Counted from the first letter of the stretch, positions 26,701 through 35,117 are shown. The stretch is DNA of 64,000 nucleotides from Streptomyces genisteinicus (GCF_014489615.1 NZ_CP060825.1:682001-746000), one strand, 5' to 3'. The notes: generated from the letters alone by a model not told the origin. Numbers and translations: made by a program.

Positions 26701-27126
26701 CTCCCCGGTGATGTGGGCGCTGTCGCGGAAGGTGAGCGTGCCGTCGGTCAGCAGGTTCATCCCGGCCGGGAAGCCCACCGCCTCGACGGCACGGGTGCCG
26801 CGGGTGCCGGCGAGCCGCCCCCAGCCGAGCGCCGGCAGACCGCCCGGCGGTCCCGGGGCCGCGCCGGCGTCGAAGCGGAGCAGTGCCGCGTCGACGCCGG
26901 TCCCGCGCGGCTCGTCGTGCCGGTGCCACAGGACGGTGGTCCATCGGTCGTCCCGGGAGGGCAGCCGTACGAGCACCCTGCCGCCCGCGGGACCGGCGAC
27001 ATGACCGGCGGTCAGGACGAGTCCGCCGTCCAGCAGGAAGCCGGTCCCCGTGGCGTATCCGCCGGTCTCCCGGGGACGGTAGATCTCGACCGCCCGGCCG
27101 GCGGCCAGGATCCGGGAATCGATCAC
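23797..27126 (-). CDS. Trypsin-like protease / STAND-type NTPase / TPR protein 1
   Basis: A 1109-residue multidomain protein. Residues about 1-235 are a trypsin-like domain with catalytic His42 (LVLTAGHVAG), Asp79 (GTGVDAALLRFD) and Ser190 (WSGMSGSGVV), and no signal peptide. An NTPase follows, with Walker A APGGQGKTRLAR at 298-309 and Walker B PLLLVLDYAETR around 343-354. A helical region reaches about residue 700, and C-terminal TPR-like repeats (for example GRHQEAVEAAEEAVRLRAED) run to near the end. The start GTG 27126 overlaps the stop of the Trypco2 gene, so the two are translationally coupled. This architecture is that of predicted STAND conflict proteins: repeats sense a trigger, the NTPase switches, and the protease is the effector. 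The function here is inferred. Confidence 0.85.
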   Translation of the reverse strand: MIDSRILAAGRAVEIYRPRETGGYATGTGFLLDGGLVLTAGHVAGPAGGRVLVRLPSRDDRWTTVLWHRHDEPRGTGVDAALLRFDAGAAPGPPGGLPALGWGRLAGTRGTRAVEAVGFPAGMNLLTDGTLTFRDSAHITGEITPGSRLKAGRYEITVHTPVPPAQTPPPSAIRATGARLRPTTRWSGMSGSGVVCEGLLVGLVSVDPGDPAGGALTAVPVESVLADPDVVGLLGRVRPRSVELTPVLLSPPVPPGSPAGLLRAEVSPVGCHGRDGVLTALTDWCREPPDFSLRLLAAPGGQGKTRLARELVERMTDRGWAAGFLDDQCPDDRLDLLATLSDPLLLVLDYAETRSGQLRACLRALRPGTGGAAPVRLLLLARGAGEWWRHARVTTRALRELPPEAVMHLGPLAQDPRSRAEAFRRAAVALAPALAALTGVPDREASQPPPAPPHLAGSRYSSALALTMAALTSLLERAGPTPKRTAPAAREEDILLLHEEHYWTRTATANGIGHLHPATLRQLVAAATLHRAATPTEARALLARLDCMTGETGNTRLAAAVWVHELYGGQDTYWTGLSPDPLAAHQVGSTLRDFPELLSEIAARTPAEQSVHLLRTLCRAGEPFPELRERIVAAVAARPRPLAFAAMDLLVQEPGDTLTTALDAVLMNTAATTGPDAPSPDAALPGDLLSAVPRYTEVLARPALVMARQNVAGLRTAADTAPGSLAGALLALAYRLSATGRHQEAVEAAEEAVRLRAEDAAPAELIDLLLGYGARLADVGRFDDAARTGDRLLALAGEGAGSEDHATAGTEEAARLAKILHHHARWCHRADRIADALRAGARSVAIRRHLAARDPDRPAEELAGSLLSYAVYLQAAGAPEKAIEPLGEAVDTLRELAERSPDGHLTGLGRALHDQGRLYAALRAPDLALACAQEAAAIHRRLVGDGTSAPRMSDLAHVLVGLAARLTGVGRTASAVDATAEAVALRRTLAADGAAAATGRLAVALTDHAVLLRQSGRPADSEEATEEAMRLLGQACSAGWNPPGRDSAHILLARGLAVAARDPVAARGMLRRAAQDAAACGATPLAERCAAALSELGTDGPVNSRSQVT

Positions 27127-27449
27127 TGCCCGGGCAGCTGATCCGTACTGGCGGAGACCTCCAGCGGGCCTCCCGCCGGGTCCTGGGGGGTCAGGGTGAG
27201 CCGTACGGAGTGTGTGGTGCGGTTCTCCACTGACCGACGGCCACCGGCGGACAGCACATAGAACTTGGCGCCCGCGTTCGCCTCGGCACCGCTGACCAGC
27301 TCCACTTGGAACTCCAGCTCGACGGGACCGACCTCGAAACGCAGGCTCCCGGGTGGTGCGAGACGCCGGGCGGACTCCAGCTGGGTCCGCAACGATTCGA
27401 TCGCCTGGGCCAGTTCGACTGCCGCCCCGCTGCCACCGTGCTCGGTCAT
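27123..27449 (-). CDS. Trypco2-family (trypsin-co-occurring) small protein
   Basis: The 108-residue protein starts at ATG 27449 behind GGAGGAGG. An N-terminal amphipathic helix (VELAQAIESLRTQLESARRL) leads into a beta-rich domain, LRFEVGPVELEFQVELVSGA then KFYVLSAGGRRS and THSVRLTLTPQDP. This pattern matches my knowledge of the trypsin-co-occurring domain 2 family, proposed as a partner of trypsin-like proteases in NTP-dependent bacterial conflict systems. The gene overlaps the start of the protease-NTPase-TPR gene (GTGA), which agrees with a stoichiometric partner. It might be the regulator that the protease cleaves or binds; that is inference. Confidence 0.82.
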   Translation of the reverse strand: MTEHGGSGAAVELAQAIESLRTQLESARRLAPPGSLRFEVGPVELEFQVELVSGAEANAGAKFYVLSAGGRRSVENRTTHSVRLTLTPQDPAGGPLEVSASTDQLPGQ

Positions 27450-27592
27450 GCCCCTCCTCCATCCGGCTGCACAGCAGCCCTACCCACCGTCGACGGTCCT
27501 GACGCCGCCGGACCGCGCGCCCCGGGAACACGACTCGGGTGCACAGCGATCCGGGGACGCGCGAACGGCTCCCGACTCTCCGCGGTGAGGAG

Positions 27593-30500
27593 TCACCGCG
27601 GCGGCCGTACGGGGTTCTCCGCGAGCCAGCGGCGGATCGTCTCCGCCTCTCCCGTCCGCCCCAGAGCGTTCAGCAGGTCCGCCTGCAGGGTCAGGACCCT
27701 GTGCAGGCCGTCCATGGCGACCGCCCCCTCTCTCATCCCGCGGTGGGCCTCGACGGATTCCCCCGTGGCACTCAGGGCCGCCGGCAGGTCCCCCTGCCCG
27801 GCCAGCGTCAGCGCCTGTAGGTAGAGACTCTGCGCGAGGTGAGGCAGGTGTGCGGCCGGGTCCTTCTTCTGCAGACGACGCTGGACGGCCACGGCCTCCG
27901 TCGCGCGGGCCAGTGCCTCCGCTCCACGCCCGGCTTCGCGCAGCCAGGCAGCCAGGTTGGTCAGCGACGCGGCCAGGTGCGGCCCGTGGACCTCCGGGCT
28001 CAGCCGGGCGAGGGTCCGGAGGATCTTTACTGCCTCTTCCGCGGCGGCCAGCGCCTCGGCGGCACGCCCCGCCCGGTGCAGCCAGGCCCCCAGGTTGGTC
28101 AGCGTCACGGCCAGGCGCGGTCCGTACACCGCCGGGTTCGACTCCGCCAGACGCCGGTGGATCTTCGCCGCCTCTTCCGCGGCGGTCAACGCCTCGGCGC
28201 CGCGTCCTGCCGTGTCCAGCCGGCTGGCCAGGTTGTGCAGGGCCAGGGCGAGTCCGGGTTCGTACGCCGCCGGGTCGATGGCGGCGAGGCGACGCGAGAT
28301 CCGCACCGCTTCCTCGGCGGCGGCCAGGGCTTCGTCCTGGCGCCCTGCCTTCGCCAGGTGGTTGCCGAAGTTGGTCAGCGCGACCGCCAGTTCCGCTTCG
28401 TATCCGGCCGGGTTCGCCATGGCGAGGCGACGGTACACATCGACGGCCCGCTCTCCCGCGTCCAGGCCCTCGGCCGAGAGCCCCCTCTGCGCCAGCCAGG
28501 CGCCGAGGTTGAGGAGCGCTCTGGCGAGGCTGGGGCTGTGGGTGCCCGGATCCGCGTCCGCGAGGCGCGTTCCGATCCGCACGGCCCGGTCGACCGCAGC
28601 CAGGCCCTCCGCGTACCGTCCGGTCTGCGCGTACCTGTTGCCGAGAGTGGTCAGCGCCGTCAGCAGGCCGGGCTCGAACGCCGTCCGGTCGGTGGCGGTC
28701 AGGCGCTCGTGAATCGTCACGGCTCTCTCCGCCGGTTTCACGGCGCCGGTGTAGTCGCCTGCTTCCGCCAGACGATTGCTGAGCCTGTTGAGCGAACTGC
28801 CCAGATAGGGGGCGTAGGTCGTGTTCGACGCGATGCCCTCGTAGAGGTCCACCGCCCGCCGGTTCGCGCTCAGCGCCTCCTGCGGGCGTCCCGCCTCGCC
28901 GAGCAGGACACCCAGGTCGGACAGGGCGCCGGCCAGCGCCGCCGCGTCGGAGGCCAACTGCTCCGGATCCACGGCCTCCGCAGGCCGGGCCGTGGAACGC
29001 TGGTAACGGTCCACCAGGTCCTGGGTGAGCCGCAGGGCGAGGCCGGGGACGGCCCGGGAGGGACCGGGCAGCGCGGCGACCGCGCTCCGCAGGGCCTCGG
29101 TGTGGATCGTGACCGTGTCGAGAGCCGCGCCCAGGACGGCGAGGATCCGCTCACCGTCCGCGGTGCGGCGCGCGTTGTTGTGGGCGACGACCGCGCGGGC
29201 CAGGGTGGTGACGGAGCGCGCCTGCTGCGCGGGGGACGCCGCGGCCAGGACGCCGGGCAGCGCGAGGCCTCCCGACGTGACGGCCTCGTCCGCGTGGTGC
29301 TCGGCGATCCTGTCCGGTTGCAGCGCGCCCCAGTAGTGGCCCTGGGCCGGTGGATACAGCCAGGCGAACCACTCCGCGATGCGGGCCGCCTTCCCGGCCT
29401 CGACGTCCGGGAGGCTGCCGAGGACGCGGATCGCCTCGTCCTGGTCCGCGGCCCCGCACAGCGCGGCGACGGCGGCGGCCCGTCCCAGGGTCCGCTCCGA
29501 GAGCCCGAGCCTGAACTCCCTGCTGTCCGATGTGGCCTCCCAGAACTTGCTCTCGTGCAGGACCAGCGTCCTCTCCACCGACGTGCCGGCGGCGGTCTCG
29601 ACCGGTGCGGGGCCGTTCTGCAGGAGTCCGACGAGCGCGGTCATGTGCAGGGTGAGGACGTTGTCGTAGCGGCTGTCGCTCAGGCCGTCGGCCGGTCTTA
29701 GCTCCGCGGCAACCCGGCCCCAGTCGTACTCCGGGAATCCGGGAACGCTCGGGAGCAGGACGCTGAGGTCCCGGGCCGCGCGGGTGAAGGCGGCGGCACG
29801 GCTCTCGGCGGCTTCGCCGTCCGGGAGGAGGGCGGCGAGTTTCATGACGGGGGCGGAGTCGAGGACGCTGCCGGTCTCGTACTCGGTGTCCGCCGCGGGC
29901 TTGCGCCACGAGCCGTCCGCCCGGGCGAGCAGCAGCAAGCGCACCCGGTGGTTGTCGGCTTCCAGGAAGTGCCGGACGAGTTCACGGACGACCCGGGGCC
30001 TGGTCTCCGCGTAGTCGACGACGAGGACGAGCGGCAGGTCCGTCCGCAGGCTGCTGAAATCGAGCGGCCCCGGCGGGTCGACGAGACCCGCGCGCACGTG
30101 TCCGGTGACCCAGCCGCTGTCCGCGAGGACCTGGGTGAGCCGGCGGGCGAGCCGTGTCTTGCCCTGCCCGCCGGGGCCCGTGATCACCTGGACGGAGAGT
30201 TTCGAGGGCCCCTTCTCGCACCATGTGCGCAGCATGTCGAGTTCGGCGGCGCGACCGTGGAAGGCGACGGCCTCGGCGTCGGCGCGCAGCAGCGCGGCCG
30301 GTGAGCGCAGCGTCCGCAGGGGAGCCGCCGGCGCGAGGAGGGCGGTGGGTTCCACGGGTTCAAGAGCGGGTTCCCAGCCGGAGGAGTGTTCGGCGACGAC
30401 CGCACGGAACCCGTCGTCGGCCAGGAGCAGGGCACTGGGCGTGGCAGTGAGCCGGATGCCGCCGCCGGTGGCGTTGCGGTCCGTGCGGACCACACCGCAC

Positions 30501-31186
30501 AGCAGGTTCCCCGCGTGCACCGCGGCGCCGGAGATGCCCGACCATACGGTGCCCTTCCGTTCGCCGTCGGGGTCGCCGCCCGGCACGGGAGCGGTGCCGG
30601 AGATCCCCGACCGTCCGGTGCCCTCCCGGTCGCCGCCGCCCGGCACGGGAGCGGTGCTGGAGATCTCGTAACGGTGCACGAGGGAGCCGTTGCCCGGGAC
30701 GATCTCCCCGACGAGCTGTTCGTCGAGGCGTTGTCGGGTCGAGCCGTCCTCCTGCATCCGGGGGAAGCCCAGTACGGTGACCGGCTGCGGAAGGGGCCCG
30801 ATGAGCCGGCCCCACCGCTGGGGAGGTCGGGTGCCGGTGTCCTCCAGGGACTCCGGCGTCGGCCAGCCGTTGCCCTCGTCGAGCTCGATCAGCGCCGCGT
30901 CGACCAGGGGTGTCCTGCGGTACCAGCGGACCGTGGCCGGATAGCGCCTGTTCAGGGGTTGCGGAGACGCGTCGTCGGCGACCGCGAGGGCGGTCACGGG
31001 CGCGGGCCGGGGCCGCGACACCACCAGGGTCCCGGGCCAGGGACCGGACGCGTCGCCGAGAATATGAGCGGCCGTCAGCACGAGCCGCGGTGCTATCAGA
31101 TACCCGGAACCGAACTCGATCGTTTCCCTGTCCTGGTCCGGACGCCGTGCGACCAGGAAGATCTGTACACGCCTGTCGAACTCCAT
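27593..31186 (-). CDS. Trypsin-like protease / STAND-type NTPase / TPR protein 2
   Basis: A 1197-residue paralogue of the gene at 23797. ATG 31186 follows GGGGGAG; the frame stays open for 74 codons upstream without conserved sequence. The protease domain has His41 (LVLTAAHILG), Asp96 (PLVDAALIELD) and Ser219 (WSGISGAAV). The NTPase shows Walker A GPGGQGKT at 337-344 and Walker B LVLVVDYAETR from 386. From about residue 750 there are roughly nine TPR-like repeats of 42-48 residues with the consensus G-R-x-x-E-A-L-x-A-x-E-E-A-V, the most regular part of the protein. An internal duplication precedes the catalytic serine. It lies 143 bases upstream of the Trypco2 gene on the same strand, so all four genes may form one unit. 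Confidence 0.86.
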   Translation of the reverse strand: MEFDRRVQIFLVARRPDQDRETIEFGSGYLIAPRLVLTAAHILGDASGPWPGTLVVSRPRPAPVTALAVADDASPQPLNRRYPATVRWYRRTPLVDAALIELDEGNGWPTPESLEDTGTRPPQRWGRLIGPLPQPVTVLGFPRMQEDGSTRQRLDEQLVGEIVPGNGSLVHRYEISSTAPVPGGGDREGTGRSGISGTAPVPGGDPDGERKGTVWSGISGAAVHAGNLLCGVVRTDRNATGGGIRLTATPSALLLADDGFRAVVAEHSSGWEPALEPVEPTALLAPAAPLRTLRSPAALLRADAEAVAFHGRAAELDMLRTWCEKGPSKLSVQVITGPGGQGKTRLARRLTQVLADSGWVTGHVRAGLVDPPGPLDFSSLRTDLPLVLVVDYAETRPRVVRELVRHFLEADNHRVRLLLLARADGSWRKPAADTEYETGSVLDSAPVMKLAALLPDGEAAESRAAAFTRAARDLSVLLPSVPGFPEYDWGRVAAELRPADGLSDSRYDNVLTLHMTALVGLLQNGPAPVETAAGTSVERTLVLHESKFWEATSDSREFRLGLSERTLGRAAAVAALCGAADQDEAIRVLGSLPDVEAGKAARIAEWFAWLYPPAQGHYWGALQPDRIAEHHADEAVTSGGLALPGVLAAASPAQQARSVTTLARAVVAHNNARRTADGERILAVLGAALDTVTIHTEALRSAVAALPGPSRAVPGLALRLTQDLVDRYQRSTARPAEAVDPEQLASDAAALAGALSDLGVLLGEAGRPQEALSANRRAVDLYEGIASNTTYAPYLGSSLNRLSNRLAEAGDYTGAVKPAERAVTIHERLTATDRTAFEPGLLTALTTLGNRYAQTGRYAEGLAAVDRAVRIGTRLADADPGTHSPSLARALLNLGAWLAQRGLSAEGLDAGERAVDVYRRLAMANPAGYEAELAVALTNFGNHLAKAGRQDEALAAAEEAVRISRRLAAIDPAAYEPGLALALHNLASRLDTAGRGAEALTAAEEAAKIHRRLAESNPAVYGPRLAVTLTNLGAWLHRAGRAAEALAAAEEAVKILRTLARLSPEVHGPHLAASLTNLAAWLREAGRGAEALARATEAVAVQRRLQKKDPAAHLPHLAQSLYLQALTLAGQGDLPAALSATGESVEAHRGMREGAVAMDGLHRVLTLQADLLNALGRTGEAETIRRWLAENPVRPPR
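30530..30658. repeat. Imperfect tandem duplication in the protease active-site region
   Basis: A 69-base unit (30530-30598) is followed by a related 60-base unit (30599-30658), both in frame inside protease-NTPase-TPR gene 2. The core CCGCCCGGCACGGGAGCGGT is identical in both. The encoded repeat reads ISGTAPVPGG, so a second GISG motif (Ser196) precedes the presumed catalytic GISG (Ser219). Confidence 0.85.
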
Positions 31187-31577
31187 GCTCCCCCGTTCAG
31201 TCCTGGCGGTCGCCCGGCCCTTGTCCGGACGCCCCCCGCCCAGCCGCTGCGGCCGTCCCCCTCCGGCACGGCTCCCACGGGTGCCGCCTGACGCGTCACC
31301 GTGGGCAATCGCCTGTTCACTCCCCACGACCACGACACGCAAACCAGCCGATATCCGGACCGCGCGGCCGGGCGGCACCCGCCTCGACAGCATCGATCCC
31401 GCGAGCACTGTCCACGCCCCGGCACGGCCGCCACGCGCATGGTGGACTCACGCATGGTGGACTCACGCACTACCGCCAGGGGAACTATGGTGTCCCACCA
31501 CATACGCCTGTGACCTGCGTCTTCCTACGGTGTGGCGACACGGAAACGTCCCCGCCAACTGTCCGGAAGTGGTGTCC
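31187..31577. other. Divergent intergenic region, protease/NTPase locus vs MHS transporter
   Basis: No gene with support is seen in 391 bases. The part next to the protease gene is Gly/Arg-coding in all frames and may be untranslated leader. A 15-bp tandem repeat lies at 31436-31465. Beyond it, TATGGT (31486-31491) and TACGGT (31527-31532) are candidate -10 elements for the transporter. The near-palindrome GGGGAACTATGGTGTCCC spans the first. Confidence 0.4.
31436..31465. repeat. 15-bp perfect tandem repeat (2 copies)
   Basis: CGCATGGTGGACTCA occurs twice head to tail, with CGCA beginning a third copy. It lies in the divergent promoter region and could be a direct-repeat operator. Confidence 0.85.
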
Positions 31578-32969
31578 ATGGCCGCCCCCGCATCCGCTCC
31601 TCCAGCGCCGAACTCGCTCAAGCGCATCGTCGCCGCGAGCCTCATCGGCACCACCATCGAGTGGTACGACTTCTTCCTCTACGGCTCAGCCGCCGCCCTG
31701 GTGTTCAACAAGCTCTTCTTCCCGGACTCGGACCCGCTGGTCGGCACCCTGCTGTCCTTCCTGACCTACGCGGTCGGATTCGCCGCGCGGCCCCTCGGCG
31801 CCCTGGTCTTCGGCCACTACGGGGACCGGCTCGGCCGCAAGAAGCTGCTGGTGCTCAGTCTGCTGCTGATGGGCGGCGCGACGTTCGCCATCGGCCTGCT
31901 GCCCACGCACGCGTCCATCGGCTCCATGGCTCCGGTCCTGCTGACGCTGCTCCGGCTGGTGCAGGGCTTCGCGCTCGGCGGCGAGTGGGGCGGCGCGGTG
32001 CTCCTCGTCTCCGAGCACGGCGACTCCGGGCGCCGCGGCTTCTGGGCGTCGTGGCCGCAGACCGGCGCACCGGCCGGGCAGCTGCTCGCCACCGGCGTGC
32101 TCTCGGCGCTGACGGCTCTGCTCTCGGAGTCCGCCTTCACGTCCTGGGGCTGGCGGATCCCGTTCCTGCTCTCCGGCGTCCTCGTGATCGTCGGTCTGTG
32201 GATCCGTCTCTCGGTCGACGAGTCCCCCGTCTTCAAGGCGGCCCTGGCGCAGGCCGAGCAGCGCAAGGCGGAGGCCGGGAAGCTGGAGAAGATGCCGCTG
32301 GTCGCCGTGCTCCGGCACCACTGGCGCGATGTGCTGGTCGCCATGGGCGCCCGTATGGCGGAGAACATCAGCTACTACGTGATCACCGCGTTCATCCTCG
32401 TGTACGCGACGACAGCGGTGGATCTGAGCAAGCAGACGGCGCTGAACGCGGTGCTCATCGGATCCGCGGTCCACTTCGTGACGATCCCGCTGTGGGGCGC
32501 GCTGTCCGACCGGATCGGCCGGCGCCCGGTGTATCTGATCGGCGCCATCGGTGTCGGCGCCTGGATGTTCCCGTTCTTCTGGCTCATCGACCGGGCGTCG
32601 TTCGGCTCGCTGCTGCTGGCCGTGACCGTCGGCCTCGTCCTGCACGGCGCCATGTACGCGCCGCAGGCGGCCTTCTTCTCGGAGATGTTCGCGACCCGGA
32701 TGCGGTACTCGGGCGCCTCGATCGGTGCGCAGTTCTCGTCGGTCGCCGCCGGTGCGCCGGCCCCGCTGATCGCGACGGCGCTGCTCGCCGACTACGACTC
32801 GTCGACCCCGATCGCGCTGTACGTGATCGCCGCCGCACTGCTGACGGTCGTGGCCATCGCGTGCGCCCAGGAGACCCGCGACCGGGACCTGAACGACGTG
32901 GAGCCCGGTGCCGAGCCGGCGGCGGACCGGGTGCCCGCCCAGGCCGACGCCGCGGCGCGCACCCGCTGA
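31578..32969 (+). CDS. MFS transporter, metabolite:H+ symporter (MHS) type
   Basis: The 463-residue protein has about twelve membrane segments. IEWYDFFLYGSAAALVF in the first segment and GHYGDRLGRKKLL between segments two and three are hallmarks of the MHS branch (shikimate, proline/betaine, alpha-ketoglutarate and similar proton symporters). ALGGEWGGAVLLVSEH in segment five supports this. The start ATG 31578 is preferred; GTG codons at 31569 and 31572 are alternatives. It converges with a PucR-type regulator and a 3-hydroxybutyrate-dehydrogenase-like gene, so a hydroxy acid or related carboxylate is a reasonable substrate guess. Confidence 0.88.
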   Translation: MAAPASAPPAPNSLKRIVAASLIGTTIEWYDFFLYGSAAALVFNKLFFPDSDPLVGTLLSFLTYAVGFAARPLGALVFGHYGDRLGRKKLLVLSLLLMGGATFAIGLLPTHASIGSMAPVLLTLLRLVQGFALGGEWGGAVLLVSEHGDSGRRGFWASWPQTGAPAGQLLATGVLSALTALLSESAFTSWGWRIPFLLSGVLVIVGLWIRLSVDESPVFKAALAQAEQRKAEAGKLEKMPLVAVLRHHWRDVLVAMGARMAENISYYVITAFILVYATTAVDLSKQTALNAVLIGSAVHFVTIPLWGALSDRIGRRPVYLIGAIGVGAWMFPFFWLIDRASFGSLLLAVTVGLVLHGAMYAPQAAFFSEMFATRMRYSGASIGAQFSSVAAGAPAPLIATALLADYDSSTPIALYVIAAALLTVVAIACAQETRDRDLNDVEPGAEPAADRVPAQADAAARTR

Positions 32970-32986
32970 CGGCCGGCGCGAACGCC

Positions 32987-33022
32987 CGGGGGCGCGGGAC
33001 CTCCTGAGGTCCCGCGCCCCCG
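32987..33022. terminator. 17-bp perfect stem-loop terminator
   Basis: Bases 32987-33003 pair perfectly with 33006-33022 around a two-base turn. The hairpin is 17 bases past the transporter stop codon, between it and the convergent regulator gene. Confidence 0.88.
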
Positions 33023-33218
33023 TCGTGTGCCCGGCGTGCGGACCGGGTGGCCGGGGCGGGGCTCCGCGCCCCGGGAGCCGGCGCGCACCGCGGGTGCCCA
33101 CCGGGGCGGCTCGTGCCCGGGGCCGGGCACGGGGACGGCCCGGCGGCAGGCGCGGACGGGTCCGCCTGCGGACGGCCGGGGCGGCGGGCTGCCGGGGACC
33201 GGCGCCCGCCGCCCGGGC

Positions 33219-35117
33219 TCACTCCCCGCCGGCGGCCGGTGAGGACATGCCGTGCAGCCGCAGCGCCAGCTGGATCTCCAGCGCGCGGCCCGGGGACTGC
33301 CAGTCGGAACCGAGCAGCCTGCCGATGCGCTCCAGGCGCTGGGCGACCGTGTTCACGTGCACGTGCAGGTCGTCCTTGGTGCGGGCGGGGCTCATGCCGC
33401 TGGCGAAGTACGCGGCCATGGTGCGGACCAGGTCGGTCCCGCGGCGCCGGTCGTAGGCAACGACCTCGCCGATGGTGCGGTGCACGAAGCCGTCGATGTC
33501 GCCCGGGTCGGCGAGCAGCAGGCCGAGAAAGCCCAGGTCCTGTGCGGCGGCGCCCTGTCCGGCCCGGCCCAGCAGGCGCAGGGCGTCCAGGCAGCGGCCC
33601 GCCTGCTCGTAGGCCGCCGCGACGGGGGTGGGGTCCCCGGCCGGGGAGCCGACCGGCGACGAGGCGCCGACCGTGACCGGCTCGCGCAGGGCGCCGCCGA
33701 GCTGGCGGGCCGTCCGGCGGGCGAGGGAAGCGGGGGTGTCCTCCGCCCCCAGCGGCAGGAGCAGCACCGTGCCCCCGTCGCGGGCGGCGGCGAGTCCCGC
33801 TCCGGTGGCGGCGAGGTGCGAGGCGGCCGACCACAGCCGCCGGCGGTCGGCGCTCTCCCTGGCCGCCGAGGCCGGCCCCGCACCGGATCCGGACCCCGGA
33901 CCCTCGATCCGGGCGGCGAGCACCACGTGGGGGACGTCGAGGTCGGCCCCGAGGCGGGCTGCGCGCTCCCTCAGGAGCCGCGGGTCGCGGTCCGGGGCGT
34001 CGAGCAGGTCGTCGAGGAGTTCGCCGCGCACCCGGCGCTCGGCGTCGTGGGCGGAGCGGCGGGCGAGGAGCAGCAGCGAGGTCACCATCGCGGCCCGCTC
34101 CAGGGTGCGCTGGTCGACCGGGTCGAGCGCGGGATGGCCTCGCAGGACGAGGGCGCCGAAGACCTCGCCGCCGGCGGACACCTCGGCGATCCAGTCGTCC
34201 CCGCGGCGGACCGCGTGGCCGTCCGTGCCGGCGGGCCGGGGCGCGTCCTCGCGGAACTCGACGGTGCCGTCGAGGACTTCGGAGAGCGCCGCGGCCACGT
34301 CGTCGACCCCGCCGCCCCTGAGCACCAGTTCGGTGAGGCGGTCGTGCACGTCGGAGGCGCGCTCGATGACCCCGCTGTGGTCCTGGATGATCCCGTTGGC
34401 CCGCTCCAGTTCGGCCAGGGCGGACCGGGTCTCGGCGAGAAGGTTGGCGGTGTCGATGGCGACCGCCGCGTGCGCGGCGAACGAGGACATCAGCGCGACC
34501 TGCTCGCGCTCGAAGACGCGTGCCCGGCGGTCGGCGGCGAACAGGACGCCGATGACCTGGCTCCCCAGCATCAGCGGCACGCCGAGGATGGCGACGAGGC
34601 CCTCGTCCCTGACCGCGGCGTCGATGGTGCCGGTGTGCTCGAATCGGGCGTCCTCGAAGTAGCTGTCGGTGACGTAGGGCCGGGCGGTCTGGGCCACGAG
34701 ACCGCCCAGCCCCTCCCCCATGCCCAGCCGCACCTGCTGGAACCGGGCGGACACGGACCCCTCGGTGACCCGCATGTAGGTGTCGCCCGCGACCGGGTCG
34801 TTCAGGCTGAGGTAGGCGACCTCGGTGCCGAGGAGGGAGCGCGCCCGCTGCACGATGGCCCGCAGGACGGCGTCCAGGTCGCGCAGTCCGGCGAGGTCGT
34901 GCGCGGTCTCGAAGAGCGCGGACAGCTCCGCCTCGCGCCGCCTGCGGCCCTCCAGCTCCGCGCGGACACGCAGCGCGAGCTGCTTGGCGTGCTCCAGCGC
35001 GGCGAGGGCCGGTGCGTCGGCGCCGTGCGCCCGTGCCAGCAGCACGGGCCGGTCGTACGCCTCCGCGGCGGCGCCGCGGGCGAGGAGTTCCAGGTAGGCG
35101 GCTTGGTCCAGGGACAT
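33219..35117 (-). CDS. GAF-domain, PucR/CdaR-type transcriptional regulator
   Basis: The 632-residue protein has an N-terminal helical region and a GAF domain (about 70-225, FETAHDLAGLRDLDAVLRAIVQRA through GVPLMLGSQVIGVLFAADRR). A central linker domain follows, then the PucR C-terminal helix-turn-helix FASGMSPARTKDDLHVHVNTVAQRLERIGRLLG. The arrangement is that of regulators that sense a small molecule through GAF and activate catabolic genes. It lies 152 bases downstream of the 3-hydroxybutyrate-dehydrogenase-like gene on the same strand and converges with the MHS transporter. These are its likely targets. The start ATG 35117 fits the family N-terminus. Confidence 0.9.
   Translation of the reverse strand: MSLDQAAYLELLARGAAAEAYDRPVLLARAHGADAPALAALEHAKQLALRVRAELEGRRRREAELSALFETAHDLAGLRDLDAVLRAIVQRARSLLGTEVAYLSLNDPVAGDTYMRVTEGSVSARFQQVRLGMGEGLGGLVAQTARPYVTDSYFEDARFEHTGTIDAAVRDEGLVAILGVPLMLGSQVIGVLFAADRRARVFEREQVALMSSFAAHAAVAIDTANLLAETRSALAELERANGIIQDHSGVIERASDVHDRLTELVLRGGGVDDVAAALSEVLDGTVEFREDAPRPAGTDGHAVRRGDDWIAEVSAGGEVFGALVLRGHPALDPVDQRTLERAAMVTSLLLLARRSAHDAERRVRGELLDDLLDAPDRDPRLLRERAARLGADLDVPHVVLAARIEGPGSGSGAGPASAARESADRRRLWSAASHLAATGAGLAAARDGGTVLLLPLGAEDTPASLARRTARQLGGALREPVTVGASSPVGSPAGDPTPVAAAYEQAGRCLDALRLLGRAGQGAAAQDLGFLGLLLADPGDIDGFVHRTIGEVVAYDRRRGTDLVRTMAAYFASGMSPARTKDDLHVHVNTVAQRLERIGRLLGSDWQSPGRALEIQLALRLHGMSSPAAGGE

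Noticed and set aside
31187..31408. A 74-codon N-terminal extension of protease-NTPase-TPR protein 2
   Set aside because: The extra sequence is Arg/Gly-rich with no signal peptide or conserved segment, whereas ATG 31186 has GGGGGAG and leads straight into the protease fold.
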